Below are positions 1-5,604 of a DNA stretch of 6,765 bases, one piece after another. Below the pieces are notes generated by a model. The model made no database searches. It worked only from the letters and a program-made list of their open reading frames with translations, and was not told where the DNA came from. A program made the translations under genes and the position numbers. Numbering within the stretch: the stretch's first letter is position 1; each line of letters begins with the position of its first letter. Origin of the DNA: Bacteriovoracaceae bacterium UBA7695 (lineage in GTDB: Bacteria > Bdellovibrionota > Bacteriovoracia > Bacteriovoracales > Bacteriovoracaceae); NCBI GenBank assembly GCA_002482685.1, contig DLGL01000068.1, positions 1 through 6,765 of the forward strand, read 5' to 3'.

Positions 1-1
1 C

Positions 2-436
2 ATCGAGAGATTCAATGACACCTTCATTAGTCGCAAGGCTTCCACTGAATTTATCGTTACTTAATCCCTGTTGCCATATTTTAGGGTTAATTACACCAGT
101 TAAGTTTAGACTCAATTCTTCTTTAACGGCCGCTTCATTTTGAGCAACTGGAGAACTATCCGTAGCCGCAGAAGCTACTTGTGGCCCTTCTTTTATGGTC
201 TTAATTTTAGAAGGGAGCTTTTTCACAGCAAGCTTCTGCCAGTTTATAGATGCAGCAACTCCACGATTAGATTTGATAGCGCCGTAAACCTCATCAAGCC
301 TCTTAGCAAATCTGGTGTCGGAACTTGAAATGGAGGATTCTGAATTAATCACAATCGCATTGTAAATACCCGTCATCACCAAAAAGCCAAAGGTGAGTCC
401 AGTGAGTAATTTTTTTGTGTCATTACCAAATTTCAT
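2..436 (-). CDS. N-terminal part of an exported or membrane-anchored protein of unknown function (runs off the left edge)
   Basis: I do not recognise a family. The frame is open for 145 codons from ATG at 436 to the left edge with no stop, so the 3' end is missing. Residues 1-9 are polar and basic (MKFGNDTKK). Residues 10-30 form one hydrophobic segment (LLTGLTFGFLVMTGIYNAIVI) with no clear AxA cleavage site, so I read it as a signal anchor or uncleaved signal peptide. Residues 31-80 are mixed and basic, and about 83-106 are an Ala/Ser/Glu-rich linker. A more ordered stretch begins near LSLNLTGVINPKIWQQGL (108-125). The start is supported by GGGG at 445-442, five bases upstream, and by a well-placed sigma-54 promoter (469-484). 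The only ATG just upstream (minus strand, 448-446) meets a stop within four codons. The soluble part is probably periplasmic; function unknown. Confidence 0.8.
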   Translation of the reverse strand, partial: MKFGNDTKKLLTGLTFGFLVMTGIYNAIVINSESSISSSDTRFAKRLDEVYGAIKSNRGVAASINWQKLAVKKLPSKIKTIKEGPQVASAATDSSPVAQNEAAVKEELSLNLTGVINPKIWQQGLSNDKFSGSLATNEGVIESLD

Positions 437-468
437 AAAAACCCCATGAATACATTTGCTATTCATAG

Positions 469-484
469 AGCAATCAAGATGCCA
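469..484 (-). promoter_or_regulatory. Sigma-54 (RpoN) promoter of the leftmost gene
   Basis: The minus strand reads TGGCATCTTGATTGCT. The accepted sigma-54 consensus is TGGCACG-N4-TTGCW, so 14 of 16 positions fit, and the invariant GG (-24) and GC (-12) have the required spacing. Taking the C at 470 as -12 puts the start of transcription near 458, giving a 22-nt leader before ATG at 436. No convincing sigma-70 promoter lies between here and the start codon. The same architecture recurs upstream of the gene at 5605, which raises confidence that this is not chance. Confidence 0.78.
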
Positions 485-551
485 GATAATAAGGTCGTAA
501 ACTTTGGTATTTTGGTAAGTAAGTAGACAGAAATTGAGAACTTTTTCTAAA

Positions 552-572
552 TGTGTCTAATTTTTAGACACA
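552..572. promoter_or_regulatory. Perfect palindrome, candidate activator (enhancer) site for the sigma-54 promoter at 469-484
   Basis: TGTGTCTAA-TTT-TTAGACACA is a perfect inverted repeat with 9-base arms and a 3-base centre. After one mismatch it continues for three more pairs, out to 548 and 576. Its centre (562) lies at about -104 from the predicted start at 458, which is typical for the binding site of a sigma-54 enhancer-binding protein. No T-tract follows it on either strand, so it does not look like a terminator. A half-site (TAGACA, 524-529) lies between it and the promoter. The core TGTCyAA-N3-TTAGACA occurs again at 5472-5488 in the same relative position. Confidence 0.65.
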
Positions 573-591
573 ATTAACTGAGAAATTGATC

Positions 592-621
592 AAAAAAAAA
601 GCTCCTTACGGAGCTTTTTTT
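592..621 (-). terminator. Intrinsic terminator of the mrp-DUF4388-RHH operon
   Basis: The stem is GCTCC (601-605) with GGAGC (610-614) around a four-base loop, extended by an A:T stretch (594-600 with 615-621). Read on the minus strand it ends in nine T residues. It begins inside the stop codon of the RHH gene (620-622). The run of T on the plus side would also let it work in the other direction, but no plus-strand gene enters it. It insulates the operon from the sigma-54 control region to its left. Confidence 0.9.
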
Positions 622-811
622 ATTCAGTCATGGGTGCTTGTTTTAGATAATCCGCATGAGATGAGCGAAACCGCTTCATCGCAATTACAACTAAGTCAGC
701 AATAGGTATGTTGGTATTTTTCGCCATCGTCTCGAAATCTTCTGCTACGTCTTTTTCGATTTTAACTTTTATCTCTTTTAACTCAGCTTGATTGTGCTTT
801 TGAGATTTCAT
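620..811 (-). CDS. Small ribbon-helix-helix (CopG-like) protein, putative DNA-binding regulator
   Basis: This 63-residue protein has the size and pattern of a ribbon-helix-helix repressor. There is a short strand IKVKIEK (14-20), helix A DVAEDFETMAKN (21-32), a turn NTNIPIADL (32-40) and helix B VVIAMKRFR (41-49), followed by a polar tail. Such proteins form dimers that insert a two-stranded sheet into the DNA major groove; the target here is unknown. A strong ribosome site, AGGGG at 821-817, lies five bases before the ATG. The gene is last in a minus-strand series after mrp and the DUF4388 gene, with a 59-base gap that holds a possible promoter of its own. No toxin gene is next to it, so I do not call it an antitoxin. 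The fold is predicted from pattern only. Confidence 0.75.
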   Translation of the reverse strand: MKSQKHNQAELKEIKVKIEKDVAEDFETMAKNTNIPIADLVVIAMKRFRSSHADYLKQAPMTE

Positions 812-838
812 ATTGGCCCCTGTGTAGATTTTGGAGTT

Positions 839-866
839 ATTTTACTTTTTTTTCGGAGGCTGTCAC
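839..866 (-). promoter_or_regulatory. Possible sigma-70-type promoter for the RHH gene
   Basis: On the minus strand GTGACA (866-861) and TAAAAT (844-839) are separated by 16 bases, each close to consensus (TTGACA, TATAAT). A start near 832 would give a leader of about 20 bases before the ATG at 811. It lies just after the stop of the DUF4388 gene, so the RHH gene may be transcribed both from here and by read-through. Confidence 0.4.
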
Positions 867-870
867 GGGC

Positions 871-1422
871 CTACTTGCGGCCAGCAACGATCTTTAAGGC
901 ACTTTTTTTACGCAAGCTGACTAACGCCATAGTAATTTCGTGGTCTAGGAGCTGACAATGCTGATAGATGTCAAACGGGGAATTCCATTCAGTCAGGATT
1001 TCCAGCACTTCAAACTCCTGAGGGGTGACGGGCAGGGTATCATCGATAAACCCCACATCTATAAGAATTTTCACGTTCTCAGGGGGACGAAACTTCAATG
1101 AGTCCTGATAGTTCTTTATTACATCCCCCATTTTGTTTTTCATAACAGCATAGGGATAATGAATCTGTCGCTCTTTTTCATCCACAACTTCAGGCTCAAC
1201 AACGTAGTTGAAAGACTGTAATGAAAACTCCTGGATTATAAGCTGATAGAAAGCTTTGAGGGCCCGATGCTGCTGATAAACTACCTGGTAAATCTCACCA
1301 TTTTTAAATAGCAAGTGTCCAAGGTATTGGCGGTTAAAGGTAGATAAGATGTTTACCTTCCCCGTGAATTGAACCGCAATCTGCTCCTCAATAGTGTCTA
1401 TCAACTTAAATTGATGATCCAT
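871..1422 (-). CDS. DUF4388-type (PatA N-terminal-like) protein
   Basis: The 183-residue protein is soluble, with no signal peptide or membrane segment. Residues about 15-65 carry the DUF4388 pattern: FTGKVNIL (19-26), then LGHLLFKNGEIYQVVYQ (34-50), then RALKAFYQLI (53-62). In this family a short sheet module of the type 'G-x-I/V ... G-x-L-x-F-x-x-G-x-I' is common in deltaproteobacterial and cyanobacterial signalling proteins such as PatA. Residues 115-180 (VTPQEFEVLEILTEWNSPFD, then a helical end) look like a winged-helix or helical module, which is less sure. Its ATG shares one base with the stop of mrp (TAATG), and the nearest AGGA (1437-1434) is 11 bases away, so translation is probably coupled to mrp. 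The role is unknown; regulation or protein interaction is a guess from the family. Confidence 0.7.
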   Translation of the reverse strand: MDHQFKLIDTIEEQIAVQFTGKVNILSTFNRQYLGHLLFKNGEIYQVVYQQHRALKAFYQLIIQEFSLQSFNYVVEPEVVDEKERQIHYPYAVMKNKMGDVIKNYQDSLKFRPPENVKILIDVGFIDDTLPVTPQEFEVLEILTEWNSPFDIYQHCQLLDHEITMALVSLRKKSALKIVAGRK

Positions 1423-2600
1423 TACTTATTCAATCCTAGAATTTTTGAGAAAAAACCGCTCTTCTCTTGTTCAGGTGGAAGTGCTGGAAGAAAAAACTGG
1501 TCAACTTTGTGGCCAACTTCTTCAAAAGCTTTCCATACCGGACGATCACGGAATCTATCCTGAGTCATGTAAGGCTCACCTTTATCAGATCCTGTTCTTA
1601 GTTCAATTTCCAAAGGAACTTTGCCTAAAAAGTTTAAATCAAGTTGCTCAACAGCTTTGGCCACACCACCTTCACCAAAAATGTGGTGCTCGGTTCCGCA
1701 ATGGTTACAGATAAATGAACTCATATTTTCAACCATCCCAATAATAGGGAGATTTAATTTTTTAAACATTTCGGCGCCCTTTTTAGCATCCAAAAGGGCT
1801 ATATCCTGAGGAGTTGAGATAACTATCGCTCCATCGACATGTGCATTTTGAATCATGGAGAGCTGGATATCACCGGTGCCAGGTGGCAAATCAATTAAGA
1901 GGTAATCCAGGCCTGTCCAATCAACATCAAAGAGAAACTGATTCAGCACACCCCCAAGCATAGGTCCCCGCCAGATAACTGGGTCCTGTTCGTTGATGAA
2001 AAATCCAAAGCTCATGAACTTTATTCCAAACGCTTCAACAGGGATGATTTTTTTCTCAGAATTTGAGCGTGGTTTTTCATCTCTTTTACCAAAGATCATA
2101 GGAAGTGATGGACCATAAATATCAGCATCAATCACACCAATTTTTTTTCCTTGTTTTGAAAGTGTAATTGCTAGATTTGCCGTAAACGTTGATTTGCCCA
2201 CGCCCCCTTTGCCGGAACCGATTGCAATAATCTTCCCTACACCAGGAACTGGTTTTTTCTTATCAATGGTCCCGTGCCCTGCCTTAATTTGGGCCGGTTG
2301 CGTAGGGCCAGCCGCTGGGGGCTGAGAGGCTTGCCCATCAAGTGCTTTGAAAACATCCTGAGATTGGGTCGATGTCGTTTTAACCATTATATTGTCGATT
2401 CCAACGAGGTCACTCAGAGCTTTAGCAATCTCTCCTTCGATAGTCCTTTTTTCGGCCGGTGAAATCCCATCCCGATTGTACTCAGCTACCAGTTTTTCAC
2501 CTTCCATCGCCACATGTTGCCAGCGATTTTCTGAATCAAAACTCTTGCCACTGGCAGGATTGATGAGTTGACCTAAGCGTTTTTTGATTTCTTCGAGCAT
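1422..2600 (-). CDS. apbC: Mrp/ApbC (NBP35-type) iron-sulfur cluster carrier P-loop ATPase
   Basis: This cytoplasmic ATPase of the Mrp/Nbp35 family (392 residues, close to the usual 360-380) is expected to bind an Fe-S cluster as a dimer and pass it to apoproteins. A short N-terminal domain (1-87) resembles a diverged DUF59/MIP18 module, followed by a Pro/Ala/Gln-rich linker (88-120). The ATPase domain shows the deviant Walker A GKGGVGKST (130-138), IDADIYGPSLP (157-167), WRGPML (210-215) and switch DLPPGTGD (237-244). The cluster-binding CxxC is C298 and C301 in ENMSSFICNHCG, so the key residues are all present. The start at 2600 is backed by AAGGAA (2612-2607) six bases upstream. It heads the minus-strand operon and overlaps the DUF4388 gene by one base. 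The alternative symbol is mrp; salP is also used. Confidence 0.95.
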   Translation of the reverse strand: MLEEIKKRLGQLINPASGKSFDSENRWQHVAMEGEKLVAEYNRDGISPAEKRTIEGEIAKALSDLVGIDNIMVKTTSTQSQDVFKALDGQASQPPAAGPTQPAQIKAGHGTIDKKKPVPGVGKIIAIGSGKGGVGKSTFTANLAITLSKQGKKIGVIDADIYGPSLPMIFGKRDEKPRSNSEKKIIPVEAFGIKFMSFGFFINEQDPVIWRGPMLGGVLNQFLFDVDWTGLDYLLIDLPPGTGDIQLSMIQNAHVDGAIVISTPQDIALLDAKKGAEMFKKLNLPIIGMVENMSSFICNHCGTEHHIFGEGGVAKAVEQLDLNFLGKVPLEIELRTGSDKGEPYMTQDRFRDRPVWKAFEEVGHKVDQFFLPALPPEQEKSGFFSKILGLNK

Positions 2601-2683
2601 AAGAGATTCCTTATAAACCTGAGCTAATTGGTTTGTTTTAAACTAAACATATTTCTAACTGGTACAATTTCCAAAGACATTTT

Positions 2684-3277
2684 ATGATGTTTTATAAAAC
2701 CTTGAATAGGATTAAAGCATTGGCCTTCTACAAACGATCTATCTTTTTAGTTAATCCCGCTTTCCAACTGGGTTTCAGTTTAATTGTCTGTTCGATCATT
2801 TTCCTGTCCAGTCTCATTTATCCACTCATTCTTTTAGATTTTTTTACTGAACTTATGACCCGTTTTCCAGACCTCTCGGCAAATATGAAATTAGCTCAGA
2901 GTGATCTCATAATCTTTCTGGCCGTGATTCAACTCATATTTATTACTATGTGCTTTATAATGTTCATTTTCCTGACACATAAGATCGCTGGACCGATGCA
3001 TAAACTTAAAAATCATCTTGCTAATATTCGTCAAGGTCAGCCCATAACTCCACTAACATTCAGAAATGGAGACCACTTCCATGATGTAGCTGAGGAAGTC
3101 AGTTTATTCCTAGAGACACTTTCCATGAATCAAGAAAGTGATTTACAGTACCTGGATGAAGTTGCTCTCTATATTGAGAACCTAACACCGGTAGTTCCTG
3201 ATGATAAGAAACCAGTTTTAAATGAAATTTCCCGCAGACTAACTGAAATTCGCTCACGTTATAAAGATAGCCTTTAA
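2684..3277 (+). CDS. Two-TM membrane protein with a HAMP domain and no output domain
   Basis: In this 197-residue protein a basic N-terminus (1-20) is followed by TM1 at about 28-52, a short extracytoplasmic loop (53-73) and TM2 at about 74-97. A HAMP-type linker begins with HKIAGPMHKLKNHLANIRQG (99-118) and continues through FRNGDHFHDVAEEVSLF (126-142). The remaining 50 residues are helical and charged, with no kinase, cyclase or MCP signalling domain. In the HAMP family this module passes conformational signals across the membrane; here it may act through a partner protein. ATGATG gives two possible starts (2684 or 2687) and neither has a good ribosome site. It is divergent from mrp (83 bases) and 70 bases upstream of the lytic transglycosylase gene, so the two plus-strand genes may be cotranscribed. 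Confidence 0.8.
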   Translation: MMFYKTLNRIKALAFYKRSIFLVNPAFQLGFSLIVCSIIFLSSLIYPLILLDFFTELMTRFPDLSANMKLAQSDLIIFLAVIQLIFITMCFIMFIFLTHKIAGPMHKLKNHLANIRQGQPITPLTFRNGDHFHDVAEEVSLFLETLSMNQESDLQYLDEVALYIENLTPVVPDDKKPVLNEISRRLTEIRSRYKDSL

Positions 3278-3302
3278 TCCGTGTAATAATTCTAAAATAC
3301 GT

Positions 3303-3308
3303 TATAAT
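3303..3308 (+). promoter_or_regulatory. Possible -10 element for the lytic transglycosylase gene
   Basis: TATAAT matches the sigma-70 -10 hexamer exactly, 40 bases before the ATG at 3348. Seventeen bases upstream there is only CGTGTA (3280-3285), a poor -35, so the promoter call is tentative. The 70-base gap after the HAMP gene holds no terminator, and read-through is also possible. Confidence 0.35.
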
Positions 3309-3347
3309 GAAGACTATTTTCCATGAAGGAAACTAAGACTTGAGGCT

Positions 3348-5435
3348 ATGAATTTCATTCTAATTTTCCCACTATTCATCATATCACTTTGGGCGCAGTC
3401 GCCTGTTTCAACGCCTATAACGTCGGATGGTTTTGTAACTTCAGAAGCTCTGAAGTTGACACGAAATGACCACATCATCGGCGAGCATCTCATCAATATG
3501 ATGAAACTAGTTGAAACGGGATATGTTAACAAAGATGCTCTCCAAAAAATTAACCTGGAAGTAAAAAAATCCCAACATTTTGGTATTTTTGTTCCCTGGT
3601 TGAATTCAGTACAAGAAATATCTAAGCTCTCAAAGTCATCCGAATTTATTACTCTCTGTAAGCAATTCAATGGTAAAAAAGAGAATTTCACAGTTGAGAA
3701 AGTTTTGTACCGAAATGCAGGTAATTATTGTCGAGAAAGAGCACTTGAAGCCATTTCCAGAGATATTGAGAAAAATAATATTATCTCAGATGAAGCGACT
3801 CAATTTATTCAAGAAAATCTCAAGTATTATTTAACCAAAAAGAATAAAAAGAACTTTGCTTTTTTTATACAATCTCATGTGACTAAACCGGATATCTTAA
3901 AAAAGCTCTCACAAGAAGTGACCACATACAGTGTTCAGCATTCAATTGTCCCCTCTCAAGAGGTCCTCAAAGATATTCTTATAAATGAGCAGATAACAAA
4001 ACTTATTCAGGACAAAGGGCTGAATCTTGTCCAGAACCAAAATGTTTTTTATGCTGAATTCGGTAAGCTTATCGAGCAGGGCTACAGAGTTATTGATGGA
4101 AAAAAAGAAGTTGGTCCGGTTAAACAACATTTCAACTTTATGAAAAACTATCTTGAATTAAACCAAGATCATTTACCAGTGGGTCTGTGTCTTTCAAGAC
4201 TTAATGACTTTTCTAAGGCTGTTTTTCGTGCAAACTTTAAAGATCTCTCGCGCGACATATTTAAATATATTGTTAAAAAGAAAAATAAAGAAATTCATGA
4301 AGATGCACTTTTCTTCTATCTCTGGACTCATCTTTCTCTGAATGAATTCAAAGAAGCTCAATCTCTCGCAAAAAAATATGATCTTTTAAATAACAAAACT
4401 AATATTCAGGACCCACGATTAAAATTCTGGATAGGTTACCTGAACGAAGCTACAAATGAAAAAAAAGAAGCTATTCGATGCTTCGAAGAAATTATAGTCA
4501 ACAGTCCGCTTAGTTATTACGCCATCATGAGTGTTAAGAAACTTCAAAAGCTTAAGCCAGACTCCCAAGCAGTAAAATTTTATTCAAAAAACACATTGGA
4601 TGAGACCGGTGCACTATCATTTGACCCAAAACTTTTAGATCAGGACTTTAAGTCTTCGCTAGTGAGATTAAAAGCGTGGGCAAAAATTGATTCTCAAAGA
4701 ATGATGAACCTAGAGATCAAACGATTAAAGCGACATAGCATGCCTTCATTTATAGTTTCTTTACCAACTGACAAACAAAGTTCTGCTCGTTCAGATCTGC
4801 ATATTATTAATGCCCGAATTATTTCCGATTCCCAAAACTACCTGGCCACATTTCGCTACCTCTATCAGGTACTAGATAAGAAAGAAGTTGTATTTAACAA
4901 GGCCCTTCTAGAAATTCTTTACCCAAAACCCTACCTACCTGAACTCAGCCAAGCGCTCAAGAAAGATAAATTAGATCCTATTGTCGTTCTTTCACTGATT
5001 AGACAAGAATCGGTATTTAACCCCCTCGCCAGATCACATGTTGGTGCGCGTGGGCTTATGCAGTTAATGCCTGCAACTGCCAGAAGAATGAAACGATCAG
5101 TTAGGGATAAACACCTTATCAACCCAAAGCTAAATATTGAGCTGGGAACAAAGTATTTTCGAGGCTTAATCAAAAGATATGATGGAAATCTCGTTTATAC
5201 TTTAGCTGCCTACAATGCTGGTGAGGGCAGGGTAGAGCGCTGGAAAGGAACCCTATTCAATCCTGAAGAAACAATTCTCAAAAATATTGAGGCGATTCCT
5301 TTTCTTGAAACTAGAAACTATGTAAAACTCATATTTCGAAATATGTTTTTTTACAAACTTCTATTGGAGCGCAAAGATACAGACTCCAGTGAGTTGAACA
5401 AAATATATAATATTCAACTTGGATTCAAGAACTAG
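3348..5435 (+). CDS. slt: Exported soluble lytic transglycosylase, Slt70-like (GH23)
   Basis: The 695-residue periplasmic enzyme is expected to cleave the MurNAc-GlcNAc bond of peptidoglycan, leaving 1,6-anhydroMurNAc. Residues 1-16 (MNFILIFPLFIISLWA) are a signal peptide. Residues about 20-530 are alpha-helical, Lys-rich and repeat-like, as expected for the superhelical U and L domains of Slt70, though little sequence is recognisable there. The C-terminal GH23 domain (about 538-670) has catalytic E554 in IRQESVFNP, then GARGLMQLMPATA (566-578), TLAAYNAGEGRV (618-629) and ETRNYV (654-659), all standard SLT motifs. E. coli Slt70 is about 645 residues, so this is slightly longer. The start is chosen for the signal peptide; GAGG (3342-3345) is only two bases away and AAGGA (3326-3330) is 17 away, so initiation may be weak. 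In predatory bacteria such an enzyme could act on own or prey wall; the sequence does not say which. Confidence 0.92.
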   Translation: MNFILIFPLFIISLWAQSPVSTPITSDGFVTSEALKLTRNDHIIGEHLINMMKLVETGYVNKDALQKINLEVKKSQHFGIFVPWLNSVQEISKLSKSSEFITLCKQFNGKKENFTVEKVLYRNAGNYCRERALEAISRDIEKNNIISDEATQFIQENLKYYLTKKNKKNFAFFIQSHVTKPDILKKLSQEVTTYSVQHSIVPSQEVLKDILINEQITKLIQDKGLNLVQNQNVFYAEFGKLIEQGYRVIDGKKEVGPVKQHFNFMKNYLELNQDHLPVGLCLSRLNDFSKAVFRANFKDLSRDIFKYIVKKKNKEIHEDALFFYLWTHLSLNEFKEAQSLAKKYDLLNNKTNIQDPRLKFWIGYLNEATNEKKEAIRCFEEIIVNSPLSYYAIMSVKKLQKLKPDSQAVKFYSKNTLDETGALSFDPKLLDQDFKSSLVRLKAWAKIDSQRMMNLEIKRLKRHSMPSFIVSLPTDKQSSARSDLHIINARIISDSQNYLATFRYLYQVLDKKEVVFNKALLEILYPKPYLPELSQALKKDKLDPIVVLSLIRQESVFNPLARSHVGARGLMQLMPATARRMKRSVRDKHLINPKLNIELGTKYFRGLIKRYDGNLVYTLAAYNAGEGRVERWKGTLFNPEETILKNIEAIPFLETRNYVKLIFRNMFFYKLLLERKDTDSSELNKIYNIQLGFKN

Positions 5436-5471
5436 TCACACCCTAAAAACTTTCAACTTACAATTTCAAAT

Positions 5472-5488
5472 TGTCCAATCTTTAGACA
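5472..5488. promoter_or_regulatory. Second copy of the TGTCyAA-N3-TTAGACA palindrome, candidate activator site
   Basis: TGTCCAA-TCT-TTAGACA has 7-base arms with a single mismatched pair. It matches the core of the box at 552-572 at all arm positions except one C-for-T. Its centre (5480) is at about -103 from the predicted start (5583) of the DUF3943 gene, against -104 for the first copy. No T-tract follows it. I read it as the binding site of the same sigma-54 activator. Confidence 0.6.
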
Positions 5489-5556
5489 CCCCATCAAAAT
5501 AGGCTTTAATTCTCCCCTTTGTCATTTGTGGTTTCAGTCCTTTATACCTTGTTTCC

Positions 5557-5572
5557 TGGCACCAACCTTGCT
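5557..5572 (+). promoter_or_regulatory. Sigma-54 (RpoN) promoter of the DUF3943 gene
   Basis: TGGCACCAACCTTGCT fits the consensus TGGCACG-N4-TTGCW at 15 of 16 positions, with GG and GC correctly spaced. With the C at 5571 as -12, transcription would start near 5583, leaving a 22-nt leader with TGAGG before ATG at 5605. This is the stronger of the two sigma-54 sites in the window. Confidence 0.85.
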
Positions 5573-5604
5573 CATAAAATCCTATAACTTATCTGAGGTA
5601 AACT

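Larger units (their letters stand above)
5436..5604 (+). promoter_or_regulatory. Control region between slt and the DUF3943 gene
   Basis: This 169-base non-coding stretch holds a short palindrome CAATTT-C-AAATTG (5461-5473), the TGTCCAA-N3-TTAGACA box (5472-5488), a sigma-54 promoter (5557-5572) and a predicted leader from about 5583. The leader ends in a good ribosome site, TGAGG at 5594-5598, six bases before ATG at 5605. I see no strong terminator after slt, so some slt transcripts may read into this region. Confidence 0.65.

Noticed and set aside
104..112. TTTAGACT, resembling one half of the TGTCyAA-N3-TTAGACA box
   Set aside because: It lies inside the coding region of the leftmost gene and has no matching left half at the right distance.
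140..328. Plus-strand open frame of 62 codons
   Set aside because: It is antisense to the leftmost gene, has no good ribosome site and encodes an Arg/Ser-rich sequence without family features.
853..873. AGGC...GCCT inverted repeat after the DUF4388 gene as a terminator
   Set aside because: The stem is four bases, and on the minus strand it is followed by an A-tract rather than a T-tract; a promoter reading fits better.
1369..1809. Several overlapping plus-strand open frames across the mrp/DUF4388 junction
   Set aside because: They are antisense to the well-supported mrp and DUF4388 genes and show no protein-family signal.
2663..2668. TACAAT as a -10 element for the HAMP gene
   Set aside because: There is no acceptable -35 at 16-18 bases upstream and it would give a leader of under 10 bases.
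3314..3691. Minus-strand open frame of 125 codons overlapping the start of slt
   Set aside because: It is antisense to the slt signal peptide and N-terminal region; composition (Phe/Ser/Cys-rich) is typical of a shadow frame.
4931..5173. Minus-strand open frame of 80 codons
   Set aside because: It is antisense to the catalytic domain of the transglycosylase, whose conserved motifs fix the real frame.
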